Source of the DNA: an uncultured Pelagibacteraceae bacterium
GTDB taxonomy: Bacteria; Pseudomonadota; Alphaproteobacteria; Pelagibacterales; Pelagibacteraceae
Reading direction: 5' to 3'
NCBI GenBank assembly: GCA_902541285.1
Contig: CACBQD010000014.1
Coordinates: 1-47,094 of the forward strand
Length of the DNA stretch: 47,094 nt
The position numbers and the translations under genes are program-made. This document shows, one piece after another, positions 1 through 11,203 of the stretch (position 1 is its first letter; each line of letters starts with the position of its first letter). The notes beneath the pieces are model-generated. The model worked only from the letters and a program-made list of their open reading frames with translations. It was not told where the DNA came from and searched no databases.

Positions 1-23
1 TTATATTAAGTAGAAATAAATAA

Positions 24-1934
24 ATGCAAAATTATAAATATTTAAATAATATTAATTTTCCTTCAGATATAAAAAAACTAAATAATGAAGAATTAAAAGT
101 TCTATCAGAAGAAGTAAGAAGCGAAATGATTGATGCTGTTTCAAAAACAGGTGGTCATCTAGGTGCAGGCTTAGGTGTTGTAGAATTAACAGTAGCACTT
201 CACCATGTTTTTGACACTCCAAAGGACAAATTGATATGGGATGTTGGTCATCAATCATACCCTCATAAAATTTTAACAGGAAGAAAAGATAAAATACGAA
301 CTTTACGACAAGGAAGTGGATTATCTGGTTTTACAAAGCGATCAGAAAGTGAATTTGATCCCTTTGGTGCAGCTCATAGTTCTACTTCTATTTCTGCTGG
401 ACTTGGCATTGCAACAGCAAATAAATTATCAAATAAATCAGATCAGGTTATAGCAGTTATTGGTGACGGTGCAATGAGCGCAGGAATGGCATATGAAGCT
501 ATGAATAATGCTGGAGACTCAAAAACAAAAATGATCGTAATTTTGAATGACAATGATATGTCAATTGCAAAACCAGTTGGCGCAATGAAATCTTATCTTG
601 CTAAAATTTTTTCAGGTAAGATTTATTTTAGTTTCAGAGAAACAGTTAAAATGATTATTTCATCCTTTTCAAAAAGATTTAGCAAAAAGGCTGGAAAGGC
701 TGAAGATTTTTTGAGATCGGCTGTCACAGGTGGTACATTATTTAATTCATTAGGTTTTTATTATGTTGGTCCAATTGATGGTCATGATTTAGATGTTCTA
801 TTGCCAATTTTAAAAAACGCAAAAGAAAGTAATCATAATGGTCCAATACTAATTCATATAAAAACTCAAAAAGGCAAAGGATATAGTTTTGCTGAAAAAT
901 CTGATGACAAGTATCACGGAGTTACAAAATTTGATGTTCAAACTGGAGTTCAACAAAAATCAACAACTAAAGCTCCTGCTTTTACAAAGGTATTTGCAAA
1001 TACATTAATAGAGCATGCAAAGAAAGACAGTAAAATTGTAGGTATAACTGCTGCTATGCCGTCTGGGACAGGAATGGATGCATTTAGTAAAGTTTTCCCT
1101 GATAGAACTTTTGATGTTGGAATTGCTGAACAACATGCAGTTACCTTTGCTGCAGGTTTAGCCACGGAAGGTTATAAGCCTTATGCAGCAATATATTCAA
1201 CATTTTTACAAAGAGCTTACGATCAGGTAGTTCATGATGTTGCAATTCAAAGTTTACCAGTAAGATTTGCAATTGATAGAGCTGGTTTAGTTGGTGCCGA
1301 TGGAGCCACTCATGCAGGAGCTTTTGATATTACATATTTATCAACTTTACCTAATTTTATTGTTATGGCAGCAAGTGATGAAGCAGAACTGGTAAGAATG
1401 GTTAATACCTCAGTAGATATTAATAATAAACCATGTGCATTTAGATATCCAAGGGGAAATGGAGTAGGTTTAGAATTACCCAACATCAACGAAAAAATAG
1501 ATATTGGAAAAGGAAGAGTTATAAGAGAAGGAAAGAAAGTTGCCTTAGTAAGTTTTGGAAACAGATTAAAAGAATGTTTATTTGCTGAAGAAAGTTTAAA
1601 AAAAATGGGAATTAGTCCAACAATTATAGATGCTAGATTTGCAAAACCTCTGGATGAAAATCTCATGTGGCAAGTTGCAACAAATCATGAAGTGCTAATT
1701 ACATTGGAAGAGGGTTCTATTGGAGGCTTTGGAGCACATGTAAATCATTTCTTAAATGAAAAGAATTTATTGGATAATAATTTAAAATTTAGATCAATGA
1801 TTTTGCCTGATAAATTTTTGGACCAAGACAAACCTGAACAAATGTATAAAGAGGCCGGTTTAGATGCTAAATCTATTGAAGAGAAAATTTTAGAAACTCT
1901 AAATTCTAAAGTTGTGATTAAAAAAACGAATTAA
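24..1934 (+). CDS. dxs: 1-deoxy-D-xylulose-5-phosphate synthase
   Basis: Condenses pyruvate and glyceraldehyde 3-phosphate to 1-deoxy-D-xylulose 5-phosphate, the first step of the MEP isoprenoid pathway and a precursor for thiamine and pyridoxal; cytoplasmic and thiamine-diphosphate dependent. The 636 residues match the family's usual length. Visible signatures are GGHLG (43-47), the thiamine-diphosphate motif starting GDGA (147-150) and running to the NDND at about 175-178, and [11 protein letters not shown], typical of the transketolase pyrimidine-binding domain, in the middle third. The ATG at 24 gives a normal short N-terminus, and nothing longer can be judged because only 23 bases lie upstream. 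Its last four bases overlap the end of the convergent aroC. A polyprenyl diphosphate synthase nearby (3669-4682) uses products of the same pathway. Confidence 0.97.
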   Translation: MQNYKYLNNINFPSDIKKLNNEELKVLSEEVRSEMIDAVSKTGGHLGAGLGVVELTVALHHVFDTPKDKLIWDVGHQSYPHKILTGRKDKIRTLRQGSGLSGFTKRSESEFDPFGAAHSSTSISAGLGIATANKLSNKSDQVIAVIGDGAMSAGMAYEAMNNAGDSKTKMIVILNDNDMSIAKPVGAMKSYLAKIFSGKIYFSFRETVKMIISSFSKRFSKKAGKAEDFLRSAVTGGTLFNSLGFYYVGPIDGHDLDVLLPILKNAKESNHNGPILIHIKTQKGKGYSFAEKSDDKYHGVTKFDVQTGVQQKSTTKAPAFTKVFANTLIEHAKKDSKIVGITAAMPSGTGMDAFSKVFPDRTFDVGIAEQHAVTFAAGLATEGYKPYAAIYSTFLQRAYDQVVHDVAIQSLPVRFAIDRAGLVGADGATHAGAFDITYLSTLPNFIVMAASDEAELVRMVNTSVDINNKPCAFRYPRGNGVGLELPNINEKIDIGKGRVIREGKKVALVSFGNRLKECLFAEESLKKMGISPTIIDARFAKPLDENLMWQVATNHEVLITLEEGSIGGFGAHVNHFLNEKNLLDNNLKFRSMILPDKFLDQDKPEQMYKEAGLDAKSIEEKILETLNSKVVIKKTN

Positions 1935-3016
1935 TTACCACATTGAGCTTTATTCATTAAGTAATGATCAAGAATTACACAATGCATCATTGCTTCACCT
2001 ATAGGAACTGCTCTAATACCTACACAAGGATCATGTCTACCTGTGACAGAAATTGAAGTATTTTTTCCAAATTTATTAATTGTTTTTCTTTGAGAAAGAA
2101 TTGATGAAGTTGGTTTTACTGCAAATGAAACTATTATTTCTTGACCACTAGAAATTCCTCCAAGAATTCCCCCAGCATTATTTGATTTAAATTTTGTTTT
2201 CTTTCCTCTTTGAGACATTTCATCAGAATTTTGTTCACCAGAAAGTTGAGCAGAGTTCAATCCAGATCCAATGTTAACCCCTTTTACAGCATTAATACTC
2301 ATCATAGCTGATGCCAAATCCATATCTAACTTAGAATAAATTGGAGCTCCTAATCCAACAGGTACACCTCTTGCTCTTACTTCAATAATAGCTCCACAAG
2401 ATGAGCCAGCTTTTCTTATCCCAAGTAAATATTTTTCCCATAATTTTAAAACTGTTTTATCAGGACAAAATAGGGGGTTTTTTGCAATGAATTTATCATT
2501 CCATTTTTCTGTGTCACATCCTAGTATTCCTAATTGTGTTACTGCTCCAATTACACTGTATTTTTTTCCAATAATATTTTGCAAAACTTGTTTTGCTATT
2601 GCTCCTGCTGCTACTCTTGATGCAGTCTCTCTTGCTGACTGTCTGCCTCCACCTCTATAATCTCTAATTCCATATTTTTTAAAATATGTGTAATCAGCAT
2701 GACCAGGTCTAAATTTATCTTTAATATTTTTATAATCCTTGGAACGCATATCTTTATTGAAAATAATCATTGAGATAGGCGTACCAGTTGTTTTGCCCTC
2801 AAATGTTCCTGATAAAATTTCCACTTTATCATCCTCTTTTCTTTGAGTTGTGAATTTAGACTGACCAGGCTTTCTTTTATTTAATTCTAATTGAATGTCT
2901 TTCATATTAAGCTTAATATTTGGAGGACATCCATCAACAACACATCCAATTGCTGGACCGTGAGACTCACCCCATGTAGTAAATCGAAAAAATTTTCCAA
3001 ATGTATTAAAAGACAT
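1931..3016 (-). CDS. aroC: chorismate synthase
   Basis: Makes chorismate from 5-enolpyruvylshikimate 3-phosphate, the last shikimate-pathway step; needs reduced FMN. The 361 residues are the usual size. Family signatures seen are GESHG (16-20), RPGHAD (103-108) and [10 protein letters not shown] (121-130), plus the glycine-rich [11 protein letters not shown] stretch in the C-terminal third. The start at 3016 puts the conserved [15 protein letters not shown] block at the very N-terminus, as expected. It is convergent with dxs (4-base overlap) and divergent from pdxH, with only 32 bases between the two start codons. A TATAAT-like box on the minus strand ends seven bases before the ATG, so the transcript may have almost no leader. 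Confidence 0.97.
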   Translation of the reverse strand: MSFNTFGKFFRFTTWGESHGPAIGCVVDGCPPNIKLNMKDIQLELNKRKPGQSKFTTQRKEDDKVEILSGTFEGKTTGTPISMIIFNKDMRSKDYKNIKDKFRPGHADYTYFKKYGIRDYRGGGRQSARETASRVAAGAIAKQVLQNIIGKKYSVIGAVTQLGILGCDTEKWNDKFIAKNPLFCPDKTVLKLWEKYLLGIRKAGSSCGAIIEVRARGVPVGLGAPIYSKLDMDLASAMMSINAVKGVNIGSGLNSAQLSGEQNSDEMSQRGKKTKFKSNNAGGILGGISSGQEIIVSFAVKPTSSILSQRKTINKFGKNTSISVTGRHDPCVGIRAVPIGEAMMHCVILDHYLMNKAQCGN

Positions 3017-3048
3017 TATATTATTATATAAATTATTTTGGTTAAATT

Positions 3049-3672
3049 ATGAACGAAAAAAATTCTTTAGGATTAGATAAATGCTTTCTTGAACTTGATA
3101 ATCCAATATTATTATTCACTGAGTGGTATAAAGAGGCAAAGAAAACTGAAATAAATGATCCAAATGCATTAGCTCTAGGCACTATTGACGAAAATGGTTA
3201 TCCGAATGTAAGAATGGTATTACTTAAAGATTATGGAGAAGATGGATTTGTCTTTTACACTAACTTTAATAGTAATAAAGGAAACTCTATAAAGCGTAAT
3301 CCAAAAATTTCAATGTGCTTTCATTGGAAAAGTTTACTCAGACAAATCCGTATAGTTGGTACTGCTGAAAAAGTTTCAGATGATGAAGCGGATAATTATT
3401 ATAATTCCAGAAGTTATGGAAGTAGAATTGGTGCTTGGGCCTCAAATCAAAGCTCAATTTTAAATGATAGAGAAGAACTAAACCAATCAATAAAAAAATT
3501 TAAAGATCTCTATAAAGATGAAAATAATGTTCCAAGACCTGATCATTGGTCAGGATGGAGGTTAAAACACCAAGAAATTGAATTTTGGTTAGATGGTGAA
3601 AATAGAATTCACGAAAGATTAAAATATATTAAAGAAGATAATGCTTGGAAAAAAATTCTTTTATCACCTTAA
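3049..3672 (+). CDS. pdxH: pyridoxamine/pyridoxine 5'-phosphate oxidase
   Basis: FMN-dependent oxidase that converts pyridoxine or pyridoxamine 5'-phosphate to pyridoxal 5'-phosphate. The 207-residue length is typical. Recognisable family elements are NVRMVLLKDY and FVFYTNFNSNKG near the N-terminus (FMN-binding split barrel), the middle block SRIGAWASNQSS, and the C-terminal WSGWRLKHQEIEFWLDG and RIHER, which contribute to substrate binding in the family. It is read divergently from aroC and its stop overlaps the end of the convergent polyprenyl synthase gene by four bases. Supply of the DXP precursor by the nearby dxs may be related, but adjacency alone does not prove shared regulation. Confidence 0.95.
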   Translation: MNEKNSLGLDKCFLELDNPILLFTEWYKEAKKTEINDPNALALGTIDENGYPNVRMVLLKDYGEDGFVFYTNFNSNKGNSIKRNPKISMCFHWKSLLRQIRIVGTAEKVSDDEADNYYNSRSYGSRIGAWASNQSSILNDREELNQSIKKFKDLYKDENNVPRPDHWSGWRLKHQEIEFWLDGENRIHERLKYIKEDNAWKKILLSP

Positions 3673-4682
3673 AATTTTCTATTAATACTAAAAGCAGTTA
3701 AATTTTTAAGTATAGTTTTTTCTTCACAATCTTGAAATATACTTAATGAATTTGATGCTAAACTTATATAGTGTTCCGCTTTTTTGTAACACTCACTAAT
3801 TATATTATATTTTTTTACTAACTTAAGCACATAGTCAAATTGTTCTTTAGATCTGATATTTTGTTCAAATATTTTTTTTAAAACTAATTTTTCATCCGAA
3901 GATAATTTTTGATTTAATAGAATAATAGGGAGAGTTACCTTGCCCTCAAAGAAATCTTTCCCTATTTCTTTACCAAACATTTTTAATTCTGAGTTATAGT
4001 CAAGTGTATCATCTGCGATCTGAAATGTTAATCCAAGGTTTTTTCCATAGAATTCTAGTGCATCTTTAAATTTATTGTCTTTATCAGTAATTATCGACCC
4101 AACTTTTGAAGATGCTGAAAATAAAGCTGCAGTTTTAGAAGAAATTATATTCAAATATGTATCTTCTAACATTTCAGAGTCACCTTTATGTTGTAATTGC
4201 AAAACTTCTCCTTGAGCAATAGTTGATGATGTAGAAGATAAAAGTTTTAATACTTCAATACTTCCATCCTCAACCATCATTTCAAAACATCTACTTAATA
4301 AATAGTCCCCAACAAGAATTGATGAATGATTTCCCCAAATTTTATTTGTAGTTTTTTTGCCTCTTCTTAAATCTGCGCTGTCAATTACATCATCATGCAT
4401 AAGAGTTGCTGCGTGTATAAGTTCAACACATGCAGCTAGGTTCACATCTCTACTACCTTTTGTATATCCACACAATTTAGCACACTCCAAAGTAAGCAAT
4501 GCTCTTAATCTTTTACCTCCACTCGTCATGTGGTAAGCTGTCATTTCTTTAACAAGCTCAACTTTACTATCTAATTTATAAGAAATTTTGTCTTCAACTA
4601 AACTTAGTTTTTCATCAACAGAATTTACTAAATCTGTATACGCATTAGTTATTTGCTTTTTTAATTGAACTACTGAACCCAT
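3669..4682 (-). CDS. ispB: long-chain trans-polyprenyl diphosphate synthase (octaprenyl/decaprenyl type)
   Basis: Extends farnesyl diphosphate with isopentenyl diphosphate units to make the ubiquinone side chain. The 337 residues show the family's motifs in order: GGKRLR (55-60), the first aspartate-rich motif DDVID (97-101) followed by RRGK (106-109), and the second aspartate-rich motif DDTLD (224-228). Small residues before the first aspartate-rich motif agree with a long-chain product, but the exact chain length (C40 against C50) cannot be read from sequence; alphaproteobacteria usually make ubiquinone-10. The symbol is therefore by family. The gene is monocistronic as far as seen and overlaps the end of pdxH. 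Confidence 0.93.
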   Translation of the reverse strand: MGSVVQLKKQITNAYTDLVNSVDEKLSLVEDKISYKLDSKVELVKEMTAYHMTSGGKRLRALLTLECAKLCGYTKGSRDVNLAACVELIHAATLMHDDVIDSADLRRGKKTTNKIWGNHSSILVGDYLLSRCFEMMVEDGSIEVLKLLSSTSSTIAQGEVLQLQHKGDSEMLEDTYLNIISSKTAALFSASSKVGSIITDKDNKFKDALEFYGKNLGLTFQIADDTLDYNSELKMFGKEIGKDFFEGKVTLPIILLNQKLSSDEKLVLKKIFEQNIRSKEQFDYVLKLVKKYNIISECYKKAEHYISLASNSLSIFQDCEEKTILKNLTAFSINRKF

Positions 4683-4758
4683 AAATTCAAAATATTACAT
4701 TAAGTTTATTAATATACTTATCAATTGACGCACCTAATTCTTCAACTATAAGTAGCTT

Positions 4759-4783
4759 TATAATTAAGTAAAATTTTTATAAT
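4759..4783 (+). promoter_or_regulatory. tandem TATAAT boxes before the S49 peptidase gene
   Basis: Two exact TATAAT hexamers occur at 4759-4764 and 4778-4783. The second would place the transcription start at about 4790, immediately before the ATG at 4791, giving a leaderless mRNA. No good -35 hexamer is seen at 16-18 bases from either box; TTGACG at 4725-4730 is too far away. In DNA this AT-rich such boxes also arise by chance. Confidence 0.35.
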
Positions 4784-4790
4784 CATTTGT

Positions 4791-5597
4791 ATGTTTTCAT
4801 TTTTTAAAAAAAAAAAAATTGTTAGTCATTTAAGACTTACCGGCGTCATAGGAAATGTTGGAAAGTTTAAACAAGGAATAGAATATTCCTCTCAAGAAGA
4901 AATGATAAAAAAAGCTTTTTCAGTAAAAAAAGCAGAGGCTGTTGCAATTTCAATTAATTCACCAGGTGGTTCACCTGTTCAATCACATCTAATATATAAA
5001 TTTATTAGAGAACAGTCTAAGAAAAACAAAAAAAAAGTAATAGTTTTTGCTGAAGATGTTGCTGCATCTGGAGGCTATCTAATTGCATGCGCAGGTGATG
5101 AGATTTATGCTAATGCAAGTTCTATAATCGGATCAATAGGAGTAATTTATTCTTCTTTTGGTTTTAAAGATTTAATTCAAAAAATAGGGGTACAAAGAAG
5201 GGTTTATACAGCTGGAAAAAATAAAAGTACTCTAGACCCTTTTTTAGATGAAAAAGAAGAGGACATTCAAAGATTAAAAAATATTCAACTGGAACTTCAC
5301 CAAGAATTTATTAATGTTGTAGAGGAAAGTAGATCAACAAAATTAAACAAAACTGATGTTGAACTTTTTTCTGGAGAATTTTGGTCTGGCAAAACATCTT
5401 TAAAACTTGGTTTGATAGATGGAATAGGTAATGCAGAACAGATATTGAGAGAAAAATTTGGTGAAGATGTTGAAATTAAAAAATTTGAAAAGTCTAAAGG
5501 ATGGCTTGCCAAAAAACTTTCGTCTTCAGAAGACCATGCGGATAAATTGATAAGTGTTTTAGAAGAAAGATCTATTTGGCAAAAATATGGTTTCTAA
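4791..5597 (+). CDS. S49-family serine peptidase (SppA/SohB-like)
   Basis: Single-domain S49 peptidase of 268 residues. The catalytic serine is in the VAASGGY block (Ser93) and the general-base lysine in GKNKS (Lys145), matching the Ser-Lys dyad of SppA; the stretch INSPGGSP (about 56-63) is also diagnostic. The family degrades signal peptides or membrane-associated protein fragments. It lacks an obvious N-terminal membrane anchor: the first residues are only a short hydrophobic patch followed by four lysines, so membrane attachment is unclear. It overlaps the start of glyQ by 11 bases and probably leads the glyQ-glyS-ppdK operon. Two TATAAT boxes lie within 35 bases upstream, the nearer ending eight bases before the ATG. 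Confidence 0.9.
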   Translation: MFSFFKKKKIVSHLRLTGVIGNVGKFKQGIEYSSQEEMIKKAFSVKKAEAVAISINSPGGSPVQSHLIYKFIREQSKKNKKKVIVFAEDVAASGGYLIACAGDEIYANASSIIGSIGVIYSSFGFKDLIQKIGVQRRVYTAGKNKSTLDPFLDEKEEDIQRLKNIQLELHQEFINVVEESRSTKLNKTDVELFSGEFWSGKTSLKLGLIDGIGNAEQILREKFGEDVEIKKFEKSKGWLAKKLSSSEDHADKLISVLEERSIWQKYGF

Positions 5598-6471
5598 AAA
5601 AAAAACAAAAAATCCAAAATCATTTATTTCTTTTCAGGATACAATTTTAAATCTTCAAAAGTACTGGTCAAAAAAAGGTTGCGTTATTTTACAACCTTAT
5701 GATTTAGAAGTTGGAGCAGGAACATTTCACCCAGCAACAACTCTGAGATCATTAGGTTCTAAACCATGGAAAACTGCTTACGTTCAACCATCAAGAAGAC
5801 CAACAGATGGAAGGTATGGAGAAAATCCTAATCGTTTGCAACACTATTATCAATTTCAAGTCTTAATAAAACCTTCACCAAAAGATATTAAAAAAATGTA
5901 TCTTAATAGCCTTTCATCAGTAGGCATTAAATACGAAGAGCACGATATCAGATTTGTAGAGGATGATTGGGAAAGTCCAACCTTAGGTGCTGCTGGTCTT
6001 GGATGGGAAGTATGGTGTGATGGTATGGAAGTTACTCAATTTACTTATTTTCAACAAATGGCAGGTATGGAATGCAATCCAATATCTGTTGAAATTACTT
6101 ATGGTTTAGAGAGATTATGTATGTTTATTCAAGGTAAAAAAAATGTTTTTGATTTAATTTGGAATGATGAGGGAGTTTTGTACAAAGATGTTTTTCATCA
6201 AGCTGAAAAAGAATTTTCAGCCTATAATTTTGAGTATGCAAACACAGATAAATTATTTAAAATTTTTGATATGCACGAAGAAGAGGCAAAATCATTAATT
6301 GAAAAGAAAATTTCTCTTCCAGCATATGATCAATGTTTAAAATCAAGTCATGTGTTCAATATTTTAGATGCTAGAGGAGTTATAAGTGTTGCTCAAAGAG
6401 CAGAATATATTGCAAGGATAAGAGATCTAACAAGAGAAATTGGAAAAATTTGGGTAGAAACACAAAATTAA
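5587..6471 (+). CDS. glyQ: glycyl-tRNA synthetase alpha subunit
   Basis: Catalytic subunit of the bacterial alpha2-beta2 glycyl-tRNA synthetase, which activates glycine and charges tRNA-Gly. The 294 residues contain the family signatures VGAGTFHP (42-49) and the block [15 protein letters not shown] (69-83), and the class II core [15 protein letters not shown] further on. The start overlaps the upstream S49 gene by 11 bases; the extra lysine-rich N-terminal residues (MVSKKKTKN) precede the conserved FQDTILNLQ helix, so a slightly later start cannot be excluded, but no other ATG is available before that helix. glyS follows after one base. Confidence 0.97.
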   Translation: MVSKKKTKNPKSFISFQDTILNLQKYWSKKGCVILQPYDLEVGAGTFHPATTLRSLGSKPWKTAYVQPSRRPTDGRYGENPNRLQHYYQFQVLIKPSPKDIKKMYLNSLSSVGIKYEEHDIRFVEDDWESPTLGAAGLGWEVWCDGMEVTQFTYFQQMAGMECNPISVEITYGLERLCMFIQGKKNVFDLIWNDEGVLYKDVFHQAEKEFSAYNFEYANTDKLFKIFDMHEEEAKSLIEKKISLPAYDQCLKSSHVFNILDARGVISVAQRAEYIARIRDLTREIGKIWVETQN

Positions 6472-6472
6472 A

Positions 6473-8536
6473 ATGTCTGAATTTTTCCTTGAATTATTTA
6501 GTGAAGAAATACCTTCCAGATTACAAATTAATGCTAGAAATGAATTAACACAAATTTTTAAAAAATTTTTTGATGATAATGAAATTATAGTTAAAGGCAA
6601 AATTAATACTTATTCAACTCCAAATAGGCTCATTGTTCATATAAATAAGATATCTAAAGATGTAATAAAAAAAGCAGAGGAAATTAGAGGTCCTAATATA
6701 AATGCTCCAGAAAAGGCTTTGGAAGGATTTTTAAAATCAAATAAAATAAGTAAAGAAAAAGTTTTCAAAAAAAGCACTGAAAAAGGCATATTCTACTTCT
6801 ACAACAAACCATCGCAAAAAATAAAAACATACGATTTATTAAAAGAAAGTATTGCAAGTTTACTTTTAAAAATTTCATGGAAAAAATCAATGAAATGGGG
6901 CGATCATGATTTATATTGGGGAAGACCATTAAAATCAATATTAGCTTTATTTGATAAAAAAATAATTGAATTTAAATTAAACCATTTACATAGTTCAAAT
7001 AAAACTTTTACAGATAAAGATCTAGAAGATGAAGTAAAAAGTTTTGATGATTTTAAATCTTATATAAAATTTTTTAAACAAAAAGGAGTAACAATTGATC
7101 AAGATAAAAGGAAAGAATTTATAATTAAAGAAGTAAACAAGGCAACTAAGCAAAAAAAAATTCATATAAACGTGAATGAAAAACTTATAGATGAAATAAT
7201 AAATATAGTTGAAAAACCAAAAATTTTAGTATGTGAGTTTGATAAGAAATTTTTAGAAATTCCACAAGAAATACTTATTATAACAATGCAGCATCACCAA
7301 AAATATTTTCCTACATTTGATAGCAAAAACAAAATAACAAATAATTTTATAGTTGTAGCAGATTGCAAGGACAAAAAGGGATTAGTTAAATTAGGAAATC
7401 AAAATGTTGTAGATGCAAGGTTGGCAGATGCAGAATTTTTTTGGAATAGAAATAAGTCTCAAAATTTAGTTAAACAGGTGTCTAGATTGAAGCAAATTAA
7501 TTATTTTAAAGGATTGGGAAGTTATTTTGATAAAATACAAAGAGTAAGAAAACTTAGCGGAATAATATCAGATGAACTTTTAATAAGTAAAGAAAAGATA
7601 GAAATTGCCTCCTCAATTTGCAAAGTAGATTTGATGTCGGATTTAGTTGGAGAGTTTCCCGAATTACAAGGCGTGATGGGTGGATATTTCGCAAGAGAGC
7701 AAGGTTTTGACGAAGAAGTAAGTTTAGCTGTTTCAGAGCATTACTTACCAAGTGGCATTGATAGTAAAGTTCCAAAAAAACCATACAGCATAGCATTATC
7801 GTTAAGTGACAAAATAGACTCTTTAGTTGGATTTTTTGGAATTAATCTCAAACCAACTAGTTCAAAAGATCCTTATGCCTTAAGAAGAATGGCAATTAGT
7901 TTATTAAGGTTAATAATTGAAAATCAAAAAAAAATAAAATTAAGAGATTTAATAAATTATTCAATAAATTTATACAAAGAACAAAATTACTCTTTTAACT
8001 CAAAATTGATAAATGATGAATTGGGAGATTTTATTTTAGATAGATTAAAAAATTATTTAAAAGAAAAAAATATTAGGTCAGATATTATCGAATGCTCCAC
8101 TAATTCTTATGGAATAGATGATTTACTAAAAATTTTTAATAAATCATTAAATTTGAATAAAAATATTAAAAAAGATTTCGGTCTTGATGTTATTGCAATT
8201 TATAAAAGATCTGCAAACATTTTAAATAGCGAAAGTAAATCAAAACTAGAAATTGTAGGTTCTGCTGATCCTGGTCTCTTTAAAAATGATTATGAAAAAA
8301 ATCTTTATAAAAAAATACATGCTATAAGAAAGTATTTTTCAAGCATAGGTAGAGACGAGGATTATGATGAAAGTCTTAAAACACTCTCAAGTGCCAAAAT
8401 AGAGGTTAATGAGTTTTTTGATAATGTAATAGTTAATGATCAAGAAGAATTAATTAAAAAAAACAGACTAGAACTTTTAAAAATGTTGTGTAAAAGCTTC
8501 GATAATTATTTTAACTTTTCAAAAATAGAAGCATAA
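6473..8536 (+). CDS. glyS: glycyl-tRNA synthetase beta subunit
   Basis: Beta subunit of the heterotetrameric enzyme, needed for tRNA-Gly recognition and stability of the complex. The 687 residues show the standard N-terminal FFLELFSEEIPSR start and the central blocks MQHHQKYFP, ADAEFFWNRNK and GEFPELQGVMGGYFA, which are diagnostic. The C-terminal part, rich in lysine and asparagine, would correspond to the anticodon-binding region. Separated from glyQ by one base and directly abutting ppdK, consistent with a single transcript. Confidence 0.97.
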   Translation: MSEFFLELFSEEIPSRLQINARNELTQIFKKFFDDNEIIVKGKINTYSTPNRLIVHINKISKDVIKKAEEIRGPNINAPEKALEGFLKSNKISKEKVFKKSTEKGIFYFYNKPSQKIKTYDLLKESIASLLLKISWKKSMKWGDHDLYWGRPLKSILALFDKKIIEFKLNHLHSSNKTFTDKDLEDEVKSFDDFKSYIKFFKQKGVTIDQDKRKEFIIKEVNKATKQKKIHINVNEKLIDEIINIVEKPKILVCEFDKKFLEIPQEILIITMQHHQKYFPTFDSKNKITNNFIVVADCKDKKGLVKLGNQNVVDARLADAEFFWNRNKSQNLVKQVSRLKQINYFKGLGSYFDKIQRVRKLSGIISDELLISKEKIEIASSICKVDLMSDLVGEFPELQGVMGGYFAREQGFDEEVSLAVSEHYLPSGIDSKVPKKPYSIALSLSDKIDSLVGFFGINLKPTSSKDPYALRRMAISLLRLIIENQKKIKLRDLINYSINLYKEQNYSFNSKLINDELGDFILDRLKNYLKEKNIRSDIIECSTNSYGIDDLLKIFNKSLNLNKNIKKDFGLDVIAIYKRSANILNSESKSKLEIVGSADPGLFKNDYEKNLYKKIHAIRKYFSSIGRDEDYDESLKTLSSAKIEVNEFFDNVIVNDQEELIKKNRLELLKMLCKSFDNYFNFSKIEA

Positions 8537-11200
8537 ATGCCAAAATTAGTTTTTAATTTTAAATCTAAAGACACAATAAAAATAAAAAACCCAAAAAATA
8601 TTTTAGGAGGCAAGGGTGCAAATTTATCAGAAATGGGAAGGTTGGGTTTACCTGTCCCACCTGGATTTACGATTTCTACTGAAGTTTGTGATTTATTTTA
8701 TAAAAACAAAAAGAAATTAAAGCCTAAAATCATAAATGAAATAAATAAAGAATTAAAAAATATTGAAAAAGATTCTGGTAAAAAATTTGGAGATTTGAAA
8801 AATCCTTTATTGTTGTCTGTAAGATCTGGCGCGAGAGTATCCATGCCAGGAATGATGGATACTATCTTAAATCTTGGACTAAATGACAAAACTGTGATTG
8901 CTTTAGCAAATAAAACATCAAATATGAGATTTGCAAAAGATAGTTATAGAAGATTTATACAAATGTATGCAAATGTTGTTATGGGTGTTGAAAGTTATAA
9001 TTTTGAAGAATTAATTGAAAATTACAAACTTACAAAAGGTGTTTTGCTAGACACTGATTTGGATGAAGATGATTGGGATGGATTGATTAAAGACTTTAAA
9101 AATATTGTAAAAGAAAAAACAAAAAAAAATTTTCCTCAAAATATTAATGAACAATTACAAGGTGCAATTAGTGCAGTCTTTTTGTCATGGGAGAGTAACA
9201 GAGCAAAGGTTTATAGAAAATTAAATCATATTCCTTCAGAGTGGGGAACTGCAGTAAATGTTCAGTCCATGGTTTTTGGTAATATGGGTGTTGATTGTGC
9301 GACAGGTGTTGTATTTACTCGTAATCCATCCAATGGAATTAATGAAATCTATGGTGAATATTTAATAAATGCTCAAGGAGAAGATGTTGTTGCAGGGACA
9401 AGGACGCCCCAACATATAACTAAGAAAGCTAGAAAAGATGCAAAAGAAACACTTCTTTCAATGGAAGAGTCTATGCCTAGAGTTTACAAAAATCTAAAAA
9501 ATATTCTTATAAAGCTGGAGAAACATTATAAAGATATGCAGGATGTGGAGTTCACAGTTGAAAATAATAAGTTGTGGATGTTGCAAACAAGATCAGGAAA
9601 AAGAACTGCAAAATCGTCAGTCAAAATTGCTGTCGATATGGAAAGAGAAAAACTCATCACGAAAAAAGAGGCTGTGCTTAGAGTACAACCAAATTCATTA
9701 GATACTTTGCTTCATCCAACTTTAGATGAAACAGCGAATTTAGAAGTAATAGCCAAAGGCCTTCCAGCTTCTCCAGGTGCAGCTAGTGGAAAAGTAGTAT
9801 TTACATCTGATGAGGCTGAAAGATTAAATGGAGTGATGCAAAATACAATCCTAGTAAGAGTAGAAACATCACCTGAAGATATAAATGGAATGCATGCAGC
9901 TAAAGGAATTCTTACTGCAAGAGGAGGAATGACTAGCCATGCTGCAGTAGTTGCAAGGGGGATGGGTAGGCCTTGTGTATCTGGCTCAAGCGAAATAGAA
10001 ATAGATTACCAAAATAAAATTTTTAAAACAAAAAATAATCAAATTAAAGAAGGTGATTTAATTACAATTGATGGATCAACTGGTAGAATCATAAAAGGAG
10101 AAGTTAAAACTGTTAAACCCGAAATTTCGGGAGATTTTTCTAAACTTATGAGTTGGGCTGATAAATATAGAAAACTAAAAATTAGAACTAATTCTGAAAC
10201 ACCACTAGATAGTAAAACCGCTAGAGAATTTGGAGCCGAAGGAATAGGTCTTTGTAGAACTGAACATATGTTTTTTGATGAAGAGAGAATTTTATCTGTA
10301 AGAGAAATGATTTTATCAAAATCAAAAGAAGATAGGGCTAATGCTTTAAAGAAACTACTTCCTTTTCAAAAAAAAGATTTTATTGATATCTTTAAAATTA
10401 TGAATGGTCTCCCGGTTACAGTTAGATTATTAGATCCACCACTTCATGAATTTTTACCAAAAAATCAAAAAGAAATTAATGATGTAGCAAATGCTTTAAA
10501 TATTAAAAGTTCTGAACTAGAAGGTAGAATAACAGAATTGCACGAACAAAATCCAATGCTCGGTCATAGAGGTTGTAGATTAGGTATATCATTTCCAGAA
10601 ATATACGAGATGCAGTGTACTGCGATTTTTGATGCGTTAGTTGAATGTAAAAAACTCAAGATAAAATCTATTATTCCAGAGATTATGATACCTTTAGTAT
10701 CAACTGAAGCAGAAATAAAAATAATGAAAGATTTAGTAATTAGAGTTGCAAAAGAAGTTGAAAACAAAACTAAAACAAAACTAAATTTTTTAGTGGGCAC
10801 AATGATTGAGCTCCCAAGAGCTGCGATCAAAGCAGATGATATATCTAAACACGCAGAATTCTTTAGTTTTGGAACAAACGATTTAACACAGACAACATTT
10901 GGCATTAGTAGAGATGATAGTGGAAAGTTTTTAAACGATTATATTGATAATAAAATTTTCGATATTGATCCTTTTGTTTCTATAGACGATGGTGTTGGGG
11001 ATTTGATAGAAATGGCAACAACAAAAGGTAGAAAAATAAACAAAAAAATCAAACTGGGTATATGCGGTGAACATGGAGGTGATCCCAAAAGTATCGACTT
11101 TTGTGCACGCGCTGGTTTAGATTATGTATCCTGTTCACCTTACAGAGTACCAATTGCAAGACTTGCTGCTGCTCAAGCTCAACTAAAAAAAATAAATTAA
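8537..11200 (+). CDS. ppdK: pyruvate, phosphate dikinase
   Basis: Interconverts pyruvate, ATP and phosphate with phosphoenolpyruvate, AMP and pyrophosphate. In heterotrophs it serves gluconeogenesis or a pyrophosphate-linked glycolytic step. The 887 residues have the three-domain layout: N-terminal nucleotide-binding domain with GGKGANLSEMGRLGLPVPPGF, the swivelling phosphohistidine domain with GGMTSHAAVVARGMG (catalytic His468), and the C-terminal PEP/pyruvate barrel with GTMIELPRAA, FGTNDLTQTTFG and GICGEHGGDP (Cys843). The ATG at 8537 follows the glyS stop without a gap, suggesting translational coupling. Its end is three bases from the end of the convergent nadC. Confidence 0.96.
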   Translation: MPKLVFNFKSKDTIKIKNPKNILGGKGANLSEMGRLGLPVPPGFTISTEVCDLFYKNKKKLKPKIINEINKELKNIEKDSGKKFGDLKNPLLLSVRSGARVSMPGMMDTILNLGLNDKTVIALANKTSNMRFAKDSYRRFIQMYANVVMGVESYNFEELIENYKLTKGVLLDTDLDEDDWDGLIKDFKNIVKEKTKKNFPQNINEQLQGAISAVFLSWESNRAKVYRKLNHIPSEWGTAVNVQSMVFGNMGVDCATGVVFTRNPSNGINEIYGEYLINAQGEDVVAGTRTPQHITKKARKDAKETLLSMEESMPRVYKNLKNILIKLEKHYKDMQDVEFTVENNKLWMLQTRSGKRTAKSSVKIAVDMEREKLITKKEAVLRVQPNSLDTLLHPTLDETANLEVIAKGLPASPGAASGKVVFTSDEAERLNGVMQNTILVRVETSPEDINGMHAAKGILTARGGMTSHAAVVARGMGRPCVSGSSEIEIDYQNKIFKTKNNQIKEGDLITIDGSTGRIIKGEVKTVKPEISGDFSKLMSWADKYRKLKIRTNSETPLDSKTAREFGAEGIGLCRTEHMFFDEERILSVREMILSKSKEDRANALKKLLPFQKKDFIDIFKIMNGLPVTVRLLDPPLHEFLPKNQKEINDVANALNIKSSELEGRITELHEQNPMLGHRGCRLGISFPEIYEMQCTAIFDALVECKKLKIKSIIPEIMIPLVSTEAEIKIMKDLVIRVAKEVENKTKTKLNFLVGTMIELPRAAIKADDISKHAEFFSFGTNDLTQTTFGISRDDSGKFLNDYIDNKIFDIDPFVSIDDGVGDLIEMATTKGRKINKKIKLGICGEHGGDPKSIDFCARAGLDYVSCSPYRVPIARLAAAQAQLKKIN

Positions 11201-11203
11201 ATT